Shown: positions 1-12,480, numbered from the stretch's first letter. The stretch is 64,000 nucleotides of DNA from Rhizophagus irregularis (GCF_026210795.1 NC_089451.1:1-64000); one strand, 5' to 3'. Numbers and translations are program-made. Notes: generated from the letters alone by a model not told the origin.

Positions 1-381
1 TTATATCTTAAATTTCATGAACGTAGATATACGAATTTTTCATTTTTTGTTTATTAAATTCAGAGCGTAATTTTACTACTTTCGCTCAAATAAAATTGAC
101 TTTCTTTATTATGTGAAAATTGTTCAACAAGGTGGAAAATACTTACATGAGTGTAGGTATTATGTTTGCAAAAATATCCGTATTTTTTATAATGGTACTA
201 ATTTTTGAATTTTTCTTGCTAAGAATATAATTTCACCATTTTGGTCAATATTTTAGCTATCAAATTTTATAATGCTTTAATAAAATAAAGAGGAAAATTT
301 TAATTTATTGGCAATTTAGTTAAAATAATTTATTAAAAATCAGTTTTACTTTATGTATATAAATTTTAAAAATCATATGAC
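1..381. other. AT-rich intergenic DNA
   Basis: I see no coding exon, RNA gene or transposon end here. The stretch is strongly AT-rich and runs up to the 8-bp target duplication (catatgac) of the F3 MITE. Confidence 0.6.
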
Positions 382-605
382 TAAGGTTGCTTGTCTAAAC
401 CTCTTTAAAATCCTACGCTATAGATTTATTATAGTTTTGGCAGAGTTTCGGCAGTTTCGGCATTTATAATAAGTTTTGGCAGTTTCGCCTTTCTTCAAAG
501 TTTCGCCAGTTTTTTAATATAACTTTAATATAGTTTTGGCAGAATTTCACTTTTCGGTAAAACGCCATCTTGCCTAAACCCCTAGGTTTCAGCAAGCAAC
601 CTTAC
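382..605. mobile_element. F3 MITE copy 1 (TAAGGTTGCTTG ends)
   Basis: This is a 224-bp non-autonomous element with inverted ends TAAGGTTGCTTG / CAAGCAACCTTA. A perfect 8-bp target duplication catatgac lies at 374-381 and 606-613. The interior is rich in short gttttggca/gtttcggca motifs. It lies in the opposite orientation to the copies at 9886-10130 and 11849-12089. The 8-bp TSD fits the hAT or P superfamilies; which one is an inference. Confidence 0.85.
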
Positions 606-1759
606 ATATGACCAGGTGATTTTCACCCAGGGTGAACGTTAAAATTACCTATTTTAAAATTATGTTATTAAATAAGCAATAATAAATCTCACATAAGAAA
701 AAATTTTTATATGTTGGCTAAGCAAATTCAAAACCTACATTTATATATATTGTTCAGGATTCTACTGACACGTGGTAATTCGCTTAGTCTTTGTTCTTTT
801 AACTTTTGATTTTTCTAAAAAAATTCTAATGTTAATTATTTTGTAGCTGTAAAATTGCACAAACTACTTTTTGAGTGAATATTTAAATTATGTGCACGAT
901 AAGATTTATCAAGTTTAACCTCTTTATTACACACACATCGTACAGTTATTTCATTAATAACTTCCAAAAAATGTGTGTTTTTTTAATTTTTTGTAACATT
1001 CCAATTCGTCACAATTTTTAAAGATAATGTCATCAAGTGTATAGACTATTTTAGGCTTTTTTATTACTAGTTTGTTTGCAGTACATTTTTTATGTTATTT
1101 TTTAGACTTTCCCATATTTGTTTTATTTACATATAATTTTGTAAACAATTTACAATTTTGCGCGTAAATAAAATAACATTTAAATAAACGCGCTAGATAA
1201 TCTTACCTTATTAATTGTATAAACATTTGAAATTTTACCTTATAAATAAATGTAACATCTTTAAAGAATATATAGATTTTACCTTATTAATTATAAGTTA
1301 CATTTTAAAAAAATGCGTCCATTTTACCATATATTATCAGTTACATAAAAAAAATTTACCACAAAATTTCAGTTACATTTTTTAATGTTTAGTGAATTTA
1401 CCTTATAAATTCAACCAGTTTTTTTTTATTTTTCTAAGTAATTTTTACTTTAGGCTTGTGGGTGACCTCCGTTAGAAGTAAGCGGTCCTATTTTACTCTT
1501 AAATCAAAATTTGATCACAATGTACCAAAATAATTAGTAATTTTTACATTCTTATAATTATATAAATTAATTATCCAAACTTGATTTTAAATAAATATAA
1601 TAAGTAATTAAATAGTAATTTATTTTTGATCACAAATCAAAAATGCATACTAAATAATGTAATGCGTCAAATACTTTTTTTTAAAAAAAAGTCAATTTAT
1701 TTCAATTTTATATTTTCAAAATTATAAATTTATAATATCATCTATTATTAAACTTTCAG
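606..1759. other. AT-rich DNA with degenerate short repeats
   Basis: No gene is seen. Between about 1195 and 1410 a loose repeat of roughly 60 bp recurs, built on attttaccttattaa and agttacatttt motifs. It resembles decayed subterminal repeats of a DNA transposon, but I could not find ends for it. Confidence 0.45.
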
Positions 1760-1962
1760 ATATTGAAAAAATATAATGCAGAAGATTTTGCAGATATTGC
1801 AGAAATAGTTAATAAAGATAAGGTAAATAATGTGTGAAATAAGACAATATTTCATTTTTTCTAATAAATAAAATCAAATAGGATAGAGATAATATTAATG
1901 AAGATAAAAATAAAGATGATGAAAATGATAAAACAGTTGCTTTCTTTACTTTTAAACTATAA
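1760..1962 (+). CDS. Two-exon 3' gene fragment, acidic C-terminus
   Basis: Two short exons can be joined. The first is 1760-1822, after a tttcag acceptor and ending at a GTAAAT donor. The second is 1882-1962, after an aaatag acceptor and ending in TAA. Both are multiples of three and read in one frame, giving about 47 residues: a Leu/Lys/Ala helix-like part and then an Asp/Asn/Lys-rich stretch ending FFTFKL. I found no convincing upstream exon, so it is either the last exons of a decayed gene or a chance pairing. No family is recognised. Confidence 0.35.
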
Positions 1963-2866
1963 ATTCTAAAAATAATCTATACAACTGTTCCTATAGAATA
2001 CCCAGAAACCTTACTGAAGGAGTTGCAACAATATACAATGTTACTGGTTAAAAGAATCACATAAATGTGATCTGTTTTTAAACTTATAATTTGGATTTTA
2101 TTTGAAGTATATTAGTTGATGTTATAATCTATGAAATGCATCATAATTCATGGACTTTAAGTTACTATTTTCTTTTAAACTACAATAAACTGATTTATAA
2201 CTCATGCATTTCTACTGGTAGTAATGTAAGTGATTGAGTAATTCAATTAATATTTTACCAGAATTTGGCAATTTATAAATCTCTTAATTTTTCAGAAAAT
2301 TTTTTATTACTTGTTGCAAATTTGCAATGTTTTCATCAATTAAATTTTTGTCTATCATGGTATTCTTTTTACATTACTATAAATTCTTAAAATAGGTCCA
2401 TTATTTAATTTCTATTTTCTAGTATTTTTAAAATAAATCTAATCAATTCCTAATGTATTTATTGGCAAAATGGTATATTTATAATTCCAATGATAGAAAG
2501 TTCTTTTATTAGATCTAATTTTCTTTAAGATATCTACTATTACTTATTGTTCTACTATCCTTTTCATATTTAATAGAATTATTCATTTATATTTATATCA
2601 CATTTCATAATATATACATGCAATTTATCACTGTTTTATTTGTTTATAAAATTTAACATAACAATACATAAGAATTTAATTACATAATAATTGATTAATA
2701 AATAATTGTTATTGGATATGTCCTATGTAAGCACTGGACATTTTTCATATATGTTATTGATCACTTTATAATAGTGATACATAAAAATAATCACTTTATT
2801 ATAAAATAATCAATAATTTACATGAAAAAGATCTCAGTAACTTACGTCAGACATATTCAATAACAA
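1963..2866. other. AT-rich intergenic DNA
   Basis: No coding exon or repeat boundary is recognised. This is probably the 3' flank of the Crinkler-like gene that ends at 2867. Confidence 0.5.
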
Positions 2867-5800
2867 TTATTCAATTTCTTCTTTCTCTTGATTTTCTTCT
2901 TCCTCTTTGTATTTTTCATATCTGAGAGGATGCATGATTTTCAATTCATTATCATCCCAATTATCACCTTCTTCATTATTGACTATCCATTCAGAATCAA
3001 ATGGCGAAACATAAGAAGTTAACATATCCCTAAGAATATCTGCAATATTATCTTCAATTTTGTAATGTGTAAGACCAAAAGTTACCCAATACAAATTTTT
3101 AGTTTCTAAGTTACCACTACGGGTAGATCTACTAGAATGAGACTCTTGATAGTGTTGTTTATATCCGAGTTGCCAATATAAACATAAACATGGTTCAGTA
3201 TGATTTTTTAAGTCAGTACCCTCAAATACATAATCACAATTTAACATTGATTGGGCTGAGGCAGGATATTTTTGGTCAGTTTTTGAAGTTGAAATATTTT
3301 TTATTTGAATAATAATAACACTATATTTTTCGCCAGTTTTCATGCGGACAGGAATACAAATATCTGCACCAGGATGATTTCGTTTCATAATGAAAGCGCA
3401 TCTTCTTTTATAAAAATTTTCCAAATCTTTCCTTTCCGGTACATAACTAACTGCATTAAAATGCGTAAATGCTACAGATCCATCAATAAAATCATCTGAA
3501 AAGTTCGTCAAATCTGGGGTAGAATCTTCATGATAAAGTTCTGTAAGAAAATCTTTAACACTGTTTACTGATCCTTTTTTTTTTAAATTATGAGCCACAA
3601 CAGCAAGGATAATCCGACTAACAATTTCTCCTCGAGGTCCAGGTTCCACAAGTCCCTTTTTGAGAGAAGAATTAAACTGCTTTAATATTTCTGGCAACGT
3701 TGAATCTGACATGAATTCAAGTGCAACTTCTGATAGTAAGGGCTCAGAAGGATAAGCAATAATTAACCGTTCTCTATCTTCTGATAAAGCAAGACAAGTG
3801 GCCATATGCGAAGCGACAAGTTCTGAGGTCAATCTAGACTGTGGCGACATGTCAATTCCTATTACAGATGATAGAATTGCCAAGCTAGAGATTTCCTGCT
3901 GACTTTCTTTAAACGAATTCGCTCCACCAAGCAGTTTTCGACTAAGAAGATTTTTGAGCTTACCAATAGCTTGAGTATTGTCTTTGCAACTTTGCAAGTA
4001 TGAAAAGTATAAAGGACGACCAAACTTAGCCAAATTAAAGTACTCATTATGCTCATTATACTCATTATCATCGGATTTAAGAATATCCATTGTAGTTAGA
4101 CGAAAGTATGGATAAAATAATTTAAGAGGTAAGTTTGAATCATCTCGGCCTGATGGATCCGCCGATTTTGGAGGTGCAAAATTTGATATCCTACTTAATG
4201 TATCCAAAAACATGACAAAAAGCCCATTCCACGTTATATGCCTCAATGCCCTGCGAAAAAATCTAAACAATGAAATTTTCTTGTAATTATCTTGTGATAA
4301 AAGGGTCCTAGCTTCATCAATACAAAAAAGAAGGTGAACATCATCTGTATTGTCATCACTTATAAGGTTATTTGAAGAATTTATAGCATCAAAACTTATA
4401 TTTCTCCAAGTTTCTGATTTTTTTTGAATATCGGTCCATATTCTCTCACAGAATGATGCATCCATCTGGTTATTCCATAACTCTTCAGAGGTACTATTCT
4501 TTAATTCCTCTTTGAAACATAGTATAGCATTCTGTAAAACATAAAGAAACTTCCATTCCTCCTCTTCTTTTAAATCTCCAAGAACTCGTTCAAACAGGTC
4601 TGCACCAACACTGGTACGTGGAGGATATCCTGTGCTTCTTGGATCTCGGAGGCAAATATAAATTGTAGGGATTGTCTTAGCTGTTTCCTTAATCAAACGT
4701 GACTTTCCGTATCCGGAACTTTGGAATATCGTACTATATGGAACATAATTATTTATGTTTCTTTTCCAGGCCTTGTGCTTCTCGTTTAAGTAATTCATAA
4801 AATTTTTTTTCATTCCATGAGGGTCTTTAAATTGATAACTAAAGGCTTCTTCAAGGGTGATCCTGTGTGTTTCAAATCCAGTATCTATAACACCTGGCTT
4901 AGATAAAATAATTTTGAGACAGCCGCCAGATTTTTGTGCGAACTTTATATGTTGTTCACTCAATTGATAATAATCATCTCCCAGGACAGTACAATCAACA
5001 ATTAATGGTTTAAGCGACGGTATACTATTTATAAACTTAATAATTTCCTCGGGTGATCCCGTGCGTGGAGCATTTTCAAAGTAAAATTCTTTATTGTCAG
5101 CTGTTACCACCATTTTCATAGTTTCGACCTCTTTACATTTTTTCAAAAATAAGAAAAAAATACTTGAGTAAAGTCAAACAACATGCAAACTGATATTCTA
5201 ATTTGTTAACATATAATGCTTACCTTTAATTACAATCTCTAATGCTTCGTCTATTTGATTGTATAATCCGGTAATAAAAATATCCCCCTTCAAATTTGTC
5301 TCTCCCTTGTAAATGATAATACGATTTTTTGGTACATCTAATTCAAGTTTATCTTTGATTACTTCCTTCAGATCGTCTACAATATATATATCATTCAAAT
5401 GTGTTGGTGAAAAGGAAATAGCTTGATCTTCACCGCGCATACGGACCCATATTCTTGGAGGTGCTTGAACTACGTTGCAGTTAAAAGAATGTAAGCAATA
5501 CTTTTAAATACGAACAAATACGAATGATTATAAATAATTACCTGATTCTGTTGATGAGCTAACTGACCATGACCCCGGTGAACGTATTGTTCCTAGTATG
5601 ACAAAAGATGCATTTGATAAACAAAGCTCAAGCATTAGATAAATAGTAAAGTACATAAATTAACGAATGAGATATACCTTGAGCCATCTGCAAATTAGCT
5701 ATTTGCTCCTCTAGCTCTCGTATCTTTTCGTCTGCTGCCTTTGAATCTAATATAAAAGACGTAATATTCAGAATTATGCCAGATTCTCAAACTGGCCAAC

Positions 5801-6191
5801 CAATAAATGGACAAACGACGTTTTGTTGTGTTTCTATTCTGTCATGACACATCAAAAATACAAAATGGAAACAAGACATACCCAGAAGTGTCACTATAAT
5901 TGGATTATACGTCTTTATACCAAATTTTTCAACCAAATGCTTAAAGCTACTATTTAATTGATTTCGAAAATAATCATCGTTCAGAGTAATAAATGCAGAA
6001 TCAGGTTCAGCTTGTTTTACTCGTAGAATGAGAGAATCAGCAGGTTCAGAAAGTCCTGAATTTTGCTTGATTGCTTGACAGAGGCTAGTAAAATCAGAAC
6101 CTGGTAACTGTCTGAGTGAGGATGGGTGGCGATCTTCGAATTTATACCAGATTGTATGTTTCTTTAGTATAATTGGCGATTTAGTTGACAT
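2867..6191 (-). CDS. Crinkler-like protein: Ub-like + P-loop NTPase + REase-fold
   Basis: Five exons join in phase: 6191-5882, 5746-5678, 5592-5542, 5469-5224 and 5130-2867. All introns are GT-AG, and the total is 2940 nt or 979 residues. Exon 1 is of unknown family. Exon 2 is a short coiled coil. Exon 4 looks like the ubiquitin-like Crinkler N-terminal domain. Exon 5 has a P-loop (SGYGKSR, near residue 367), a Walker B-like LLFCIDEA near 495, and near 812-838 an ADICIPV...IIIQIKN block that fits a PD-(D/E)XK nuclease fold. Crinklers are described as HTH/Ub-NTPase-nuclease proteins, expanded in oomycetes and in Rhizophagus, with proposed effector or genome-conflict roles. The domain assignments are mine by motif. 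No signal peptide is evident. Confidence 0.75.
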
Positions 6192-6851
6192 TTTGTTGAA
6201 AAAAATATTTTATTTTATTTTATTTTATTTGTATTTTCTGCTTATTTTATGTAAGTTATAGATAAAGCGGGTCCAGATTATCTTAGTTGTACTAGTTGTA
6301 CATCACACATAAAAGGATCTAATTACAAATGATGACGCCTATATATTAAAATATACCGTAGTTTCCTTTGTTTGCTATTTATAACCGGGGATCCTTAACA
6401 TGTACCCCGGGTATAGATTAGCCAGAACTCTTTACATGAATTTTTAACAAATTTTATTAAAAAAAATCAATGTACAAATAATCATAAAGTATAAAAGAAA
6501 TTTAATCAATTCAAAAATTTTTTTCTATATCTTGTGTAATGGATAAACTACTTAGTAAATTTTTTTAATGAGCTTACTATAAAATTTTTTGGAAAAAATA
6601 AGGTTATCTCAGCTTCTATTGATTCAATTAAAATGAAACAAATTTTATTTTATTCTACAACAAATTCTAAGATTTTTTTATTATTTTTTAAAATATAATT
6701 TATTATTAAAAATTTTTTTTTCTTATAATTAAAGTCAAAAAAATACAACTCTATTCAATTTTTGATTAGATTATTTAGACCAGAAAAAAATAATGAACAT
6801 GTATTAGTTATTTACTAATCTAGTAGTACGATACTGTATATAAATTATACA
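6192..6851. other. Promoter side of Crinkler-like gene, AT-rich
   Basis: This is the upstream flank of the minus-strand gene starting at 6191. It has a ttttatttta microsatellite at about 6208-6232 and no other recognisable gene. Confidence 0.5.
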
Positions 6852-8263
6852 TGGCCTGGTAATTCCCTATTTTCGTATAAATACGTAATTCGTAATCCTG
6901 GTAATTAATTACCAGATTTTTTGAAAAATACGTAAATACGTAATTATTTATGTCATACGTAATTAACGTAAATATTATTGGCTGATCATGGATCATGTGC
7001 TTTTTTATACAAAGTCATATCAGCATTTTATTGTTTTTGCATTTTTATATATATAAATGCTGGAACTATCAGTTTCAGCATTTTTTTGCATTATACAAGT
7101 CAAACCGCTGGAACTATCAGTTTTGGCATTTTTTTTTGCATCTTTATAAGTAAAAATGCTGGAACCATCAGTTTTGGCATTTTTTTTGCATTTTACAAGT
7201 AAAAACACTGGAACCATCAGTTTTGGCATTTTTTTTGCATTTCTACTAGTAAAAACGCCAGAACTAATGGTTCTGGCATTTTTTTTGCATTTTATAAGCA
7301 AAAATGCCAAAACCATCAGTTTTAGCATTTTTTTGCATTTTTACTAGTAAAAACGCCAGAACCATCAGTTTCGGCATTTTTTTTCATTTTTACTAGTAAA
7401 AATGCCAGAACTATCAGTTTCGGCATTTTTTTTCATTTTTACTAGTAAAAATACTGGAACTATCAGTTTTAGCATTTTTTTTACATTTCTACTAGTAAAA
7501 ATGCTGGAACCATCAGTTTCGGCATTTTTTTGCATTTCTACTAGTAAAAATGCCAGAACTGATGGTTCTAACGTTTTTTTGCATTTTACAAGCAAAAATG
7601 CCAGAACTATCAGTTTCGGCGTTTTTTTTTGCATTTTTACTAGTAAAAATGCCAGAACTATCAGTTTCGGCATTTTTTTTGCATTTTTATCTAGTAAAAT
7701 GCCAGAACCATCAGTTTCAGCATTTTTTTCATTTTTACTAGTAAAACGCCGAAAACCATCAGTTTCAGCATTTTTTTGCATTTTTACTAGTAAAAACGCT
7801 GAAACCATCAGTTTTAGCATTTTTTTTTCATTTTTACTAGTAAAATACCAGAACTATCAGTTTTGGCGGTTTTTTTCATTTCTACAAGTGAAAATGCCAG
7901 AACCATCAGTTTTGGCGATTTTCTTTTCATTTTTATATGTAAAACTGCCAGAACTATCAGTTTTGGCGATTTTCTTTTTATTTTTACATGTAAAACTGCC
8001 GAACTATCAGTTTTGGCATTTTTTCTCGCATCATGTGATTAATTACCAATAGTATTTACGGTAATTACGTTAAACGTAATTATTTACAGGTACTTTTAAC
8101 TAATTACGAAGATATTAATAATTACAATTAATGTAATAATTTACGTTATACATAATTAATTACGAATTACGTAATTATTTACGTATTTCAAATTACGAAT
8201 TACGTAATTATTTATGTATTTCGAATTACGAATTACGTTTTTGGCTGAAGATTTACCAGGCCA
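6852..8263. mobile_element. hAT-like non-autonomous element carrying a minisatellite
   Basis: The ends are inverted: tggcctggtaa at 6852 and ttaccaggcca ending at 8263. Flanking octamers attataca (6844-6851) and tttatata (8264-8271) match at 6 of 8 positions, a possible decayed 8-bp target duplication. Both subterminal zones (6885-6975 and 8040-8240) are full of acgtaattacgtaa-type motifs in both orientations, as in hAT elements. The centre is a minisatellite listed separately. There is no transposase. Confidence 0.6.
7050..8030. repeat. Minisatellite of about 50-60 bp, made of two palindromes
   Basis: About 17 tandem units, each containing a ccagaaccatcagttt-type core, a T-run, and the palindrome TTTTTACTAGTAAAAA. 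Some units also have a second palindrome around ccagaac...gttctgg (about 7255 and 7550). Units differ by point changes and T-run length. Because no unit contains many stops, long ORFs appear on both strands (for example 7402-8052 and 7820-7365). I regard these as repeat artefacts. Confidence 0.85.
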
Positions 8264-8271
8264 TTTATATA

Positions 8272-9503
8272 CTAAACTAGATCAGTAAATAACTTTTTTA
8301 TAATTCTAGATATACTAATTGGTCTGCCAGTTTATAACTGGCAGAAAAAATCTTAAATACCAATTAGTAGCCAGGTGATAAAATTAGTCATTATATATCA
8401 ATTTAAGATGAATACAAAATTAATTGATCAATTTAATTGTAATTAATCAATTCAGTTTAGAATTGAACAAAACTATAGGACCTGTTTGGCTATTTAATTC
8501 TGGTTTTTTAATTGAAAATCTATTAATTAGTTTTAACATATAATCAAAATCAAAATTGAGTATTTTATTTTTTCATATAATAAAATATTTTTCTTTTTTT
8601 ATAAAATAGAAAATAAAAGATATTATAAAAGTATAGTAAACTTTTTGAGAATATATATTAAAACTTTACTAGACATCAAATATATTAAAGAAAAGTGATC
8701 AAAATAATATTATACTTTTATTGTTTTAAAAATTTGGGTTATTAATTAGATCATAATTTTAATTATTAATTCAAAACCTGATCAAAATTTCAAATAATCA
8801 GAATTGAACAGATCTATAATAGGTTAGTTTATAATTGTTTAATCAAGATTTTTTCAGTTATTTTTAGTTAAGTTACATTAATTTTATAATCAAAGTTCAA
8901 TTTTAAGTTATAAATATTAAATAACTAATAGTTTTGTTTATTTTTGTTAGTATTTAACTAAAATAACCTATATTTTTGATAATGTATATTTAATTATTTT
9001 ACAAATAAAATTTATAATTAAATAAATATTCTATTTAATTAATTATAAATTGGAGTAAAATAGAAATTTATCTATAAGTTTCTAAAGGTTTTAATTAGTT
9101 TTGCTTATTTCATATAATAATTTTTAATGAATCAAATATTGGAATAAATTAGAGCTTCCGTTTGAAATTAGGACATTCAAATATTCAGTTGTAAATCATA
9201 GTTAAATCTATATTTAAAACTGAAATATTAAAATTTGAATCTATAAATAGATTCAAATATGTCATCAAATTCGAATATTATCTGATATTTGAATGTCATG
9301 TAAAATTCAAATGTTTTATAAGATTTGAATCTATTCAAATTTGCCATATGATTTCATTGATTTGACGCCTATTTGTGTATAGAATAAATAAACTAATCAT
9401 TGATAAAGAAAATTCTTCAATAGACAATATTTAATTAATTTTTTCTTTTGACTATAATAAATTTATTATGAAAAAAGGTCAAGAAACAGAATATAATAAC
9501 AAT
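8272..9503. other. AT-rich DNA without genes
   Basis: A hairpin lies at about 8315-8345 (ctgccag...ctggcag). The stretch 9150-9380 is rich in direct and inverted attcaaat motifs. No coding exon is recognised. Confidence 0.5.
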
Positions 9504-9511
9504 ATTGAAAG

Positions 9512-9807
9512 AGGACCCCGGATATCTAATATAAAGGTCATAATGGACTTTTGGCCAAAAACACCCCTTTTTGCTGAAACTCAAAAAATCGTTTTTTGTA
9601 AATATCTCAGCATCCAGTAATTCAATTTTAATGAACATTTTTTTATTTTGTAGCCCTCATTTAGCTCTACAATTTAAAAAAATGTTCATCAAAATTGGAC
9701 CACTGGATGCCGAGATATTTACAAAAAACGATTTTTTGAGCCCTGAAAAATGGGCCAATCTGCCGAAAGTGTGACTTATGACCTGTTTTGGAGATATCCG
9801 GAGTCCT
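9512..9807. mobile_element. F1 MITE copy 1 (AGGACCCCGGATATCT ends)
   Basis: A 296-bp fold-back element with 16-bp inverted ends AGGACCCCGGATATCT and an exact 8-bp target duplication attgaaag (9504-9511 and 9808-9815). The interior is itself a large imperfect palindrome: the arms contain cgttttttgtaaatatctc and its complement, so a transcript would fold into one long hairpin. No coding capacity. Confidence 0.9.
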
Positions 9808-9885
9808 ATTGAAAGAGTTTAAAACTAGAAAAAGTAAAAAATTAATCTTTTTAAAAAGAAATTCCAATTTACTTGATATCATGTA

Positions 9886-10130
9886 TAAGGTTGCTGGAGA
9901 AACTAGGGGGTTTTGGCAAGTTGGCGAAATGCTGAAATAGCGAAACTTTGCTGAAACTATATAAAAGTCTTATTAAAAAATTGGCAAAACTCTAGAGAAA
10001 AGCAAAACCTGACAAAACTTATTATAAATGCCGAAATTGCTGAAACCTTGCCGAAACTATAATAAAACTATAGTAAAATCTTGAAGAAACTAATCGTAGA
10101 ATTTTGGAAAGGTTTAGGCAAACAACCTTA
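9886..10130. mobile_element. F3 MITE copy 2
   Basis: Ends TAAGGTTGCT / CAACCTTA, with an exact 8-bp target duplication atcatgta at 9878-9885 and 10131-10138. The interior matches the copy at 11849-12089 over most of its length. Confidence 0.85.
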
Positions 10131-10138
10131 ATCATGTA

Positions 10139-10764
10139 ATTACTTAATTTAATTTGTAACATAAAGGAAATAATATAAATATTAAATAAAATAAAGAAAT
10201 AAAGACATAATTTTACTAAAAAAAATAAAGTTCGTATTTGAATATTGTATGAGATTTGAATATCATATATTAATTCAAATATCTTGTGAGATTCAAATAT
10301 CATATATTAATTCAAATATCATGTAAGATTCAAATATCATATGATTAATTCAAATATTATATGATATTTGAATTATATTCGAAATTCTATCTCAAATATT
10401 TTCAAACATTCAAAATACAATTTGATTTTCAAACGGAAACTCTAAAATAAATTGAATAAAAAAATTATAAAATTATAAAATGCATTAATACCATATTACA
10501 TGATATTAATTTATAGTATTATGTGAAGTTTAGAATAAGATGCATCATTTAATTAAAATTTAGTTTTTTACTAGTTTTTAACAATTCAGTTTATTAATTT
10601 GGATTTATATTATAAAACTGGTTTGCGTTTAAAGTAAATGTAACTAGAATATATATATTATTTAATAAAAATAGTTATTATTTTTATTGTAATAAGGGAA
10701 TTAGGGGAATTTTTCATTTTTTTTGTTTATATTTAATTTATTAAACTTTTGTTTCTTTTTCTAT
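10139..10764. other. AT-rich DNA with attcaaatatcat repeats
   Basis: Around 10230-10380 the motif attcaaatatcatat recurs in both orientations. No gene is seen. Confidence 0.5.
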
Positions 10765-12480
10765 TTTTCTTTAAGGGAAAGGAAGATAACAAAAAGGAAA
10801 GGGTAAAACGTAAAGGAAAGAATAAAATGAAAGGGAAAAAAGGTAAAATAAAAGGAAAAAGTAAACAAAAAGGGGAAAAGAAAACAAAAATAAAAGGAAA
10901 AAATGAAAAAGAAAAAAGGTAAAACAAAAGGGAAAAAGGTAAAACAAAAAAGAAAGGTAAAAATAAACGGGAAAGGTAAAAATGAATGGGAAAGGTGAAA
11001 ATGAATGGGAAAATGAAAGGGAACAGGAAAAATAAAAGGAATATTTCAAAGGTATACTTCGAAATGTTTGTTTTTATTTTGATTTTTTTCAGCGAAACAT
11101 ATATTAACATTTCATTTTTTTTCTTTTTTAAGGTCAGTAATTTTTGGACATATGGAATTTAATATTTTAAAGGTATATATACTTTGCGTATATTAATATT
11201 TCATTTTTTTTTTTAGGTTGAATGTATGAAATTTAACATTTTGAAGGTATATACTTCAAAATGTTTCTTTATATTTTGATTTTTTTCAATGAAATGTTTA
11301 TTAATGCTTCGTGTTTTTTCTTTTTTTTAAGTTTTCATCAGCTTCTACTTTAGCACTGGACATTTGATACATGATTGAATTAAAAGTGTGAATTATCCAT
11401 AGATCATCAGATATCTGATAAATATAGATTATTGTTAAATAATAATAATTGTGCATTTATTAATAAATAATATTATAATAAATTATGTGAAATTATTAAA
11501 CCAGTGTTTTAAATTGCCATGGCGTTTACATTAAATTATTTAAAATTATTACTAAATTTTACTTAATTATTCGAAATTATTGCAAAATTTTACTCAATTG
11601 TCCAAAATTATTGCAAAATTTCACTAAATTGTCTCTGAAAATGTTGCATTTATACCGTTTACATTCAATTGTCCAAAATCGGTAAAACATTTTCACTCAA
11701 TTGTCCAAAATTATCCCAAATTTCACTAAATTATTGCTAACATTTACCAAAAAAATGCAAAATTCACCACAATTTTCCACAATTTGCATTATATTTGCAT
11801 AACATTACTGAAAAATTCACCTAAATTTTTAACAATTTATATAACATTTAAGGTTGCTTGCTGAAACCTAGGGGTTTAGGCAAAATGGCGTTTTGCCGAA
11901 AAGCGAAATTCTGCCAAAACTATATTAAAGTTATATTAAAAAACTGGCGAAACTTTGGAGAAAGACGAAACTGCCAAAACTTATTATAAATGCTGAAACT
12001 GCTGAAACTCCGAAACTATAATAAATCTATAGTAAAATTTTGACGAAACTAATCGTAGGATTTTGAAGAAGTTTAGACAAGCAACCTTAATAACATTACT
12101 AAAAATACATTACAATTTAACATTACTAAAAATTTATCTAAATCCACCACAATTTGCATTACGTTTACATAACATTACTAAAAATTTACCTAAATTTACT
12201 ATAATTTGCATTACGTTTACATAACATTACTAAAAATTTGACTAAATTTATCACAATTTGCATTACATTTACATAATATTACTAAAAATTTGACTAAATT
12301 TACCACAATTTGCATTACGTTTATATAAAATTACTAAAAATTTGCCTAAAATTTACACAATTTACATTATGTTTACATAACATTACTAAAAATTTACTTA
12401 AAATTTCCCACAATTTAATGATTATTTACAGAAAAATTTCTCTTCGCTATACTCTGAATAATAATATTACTGCGCATATT
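10765..12480 (+). mobile_element. Decayed partial copy of the 5.7-kb CACTA-like element
   Basis: This segment parallels 59491-61470 in order. It has a GA-rich tract (10776-11045), about three degenerate exon-intron units with ggtata donors and tttttttag/aag acceptors (11045-11335), a shared block beginning near atccatagat (11395), and then subterminal repeats built on attactaaaaattta and ccacaatttgcatta. The hairpin stems of the introns are partly eroded. An F3 MITE interrupts it at 11849-12089. I see no CACAGGTCGAA terminus, so the copy is truncated. Confidence 0.75.
11849..12089. mobile_element. F3 MITE copy 3
   Basis: Ends TAAGGTTGCTTG / CAAGCAACCTTA. Exact 8-bp target duplication ataacatt at 11841-11848 and 12090-12097. 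It is inserted in the subterminal repeats of the decayed CACTA-like copy, so it is younger than that copy. Confidence 0.9.

Noticed and set aside
7402-8052. 216-residue ORF (and overlapping ones on both strands) with repeated FTSKN and FAFLLVK
   Set aside because: It lies inside the minisatellite. All frames stay open because the unit has few stops. No start context, domain or codon bias.
10733-11110. Phe/Leu/Pro-rich minus-strand ORFs resembling membrane proteins
   Set aside because: They are the complement of the GA-rich tract of the decayed CACTA-like copy, so the hydrophobic look is a composition effect.
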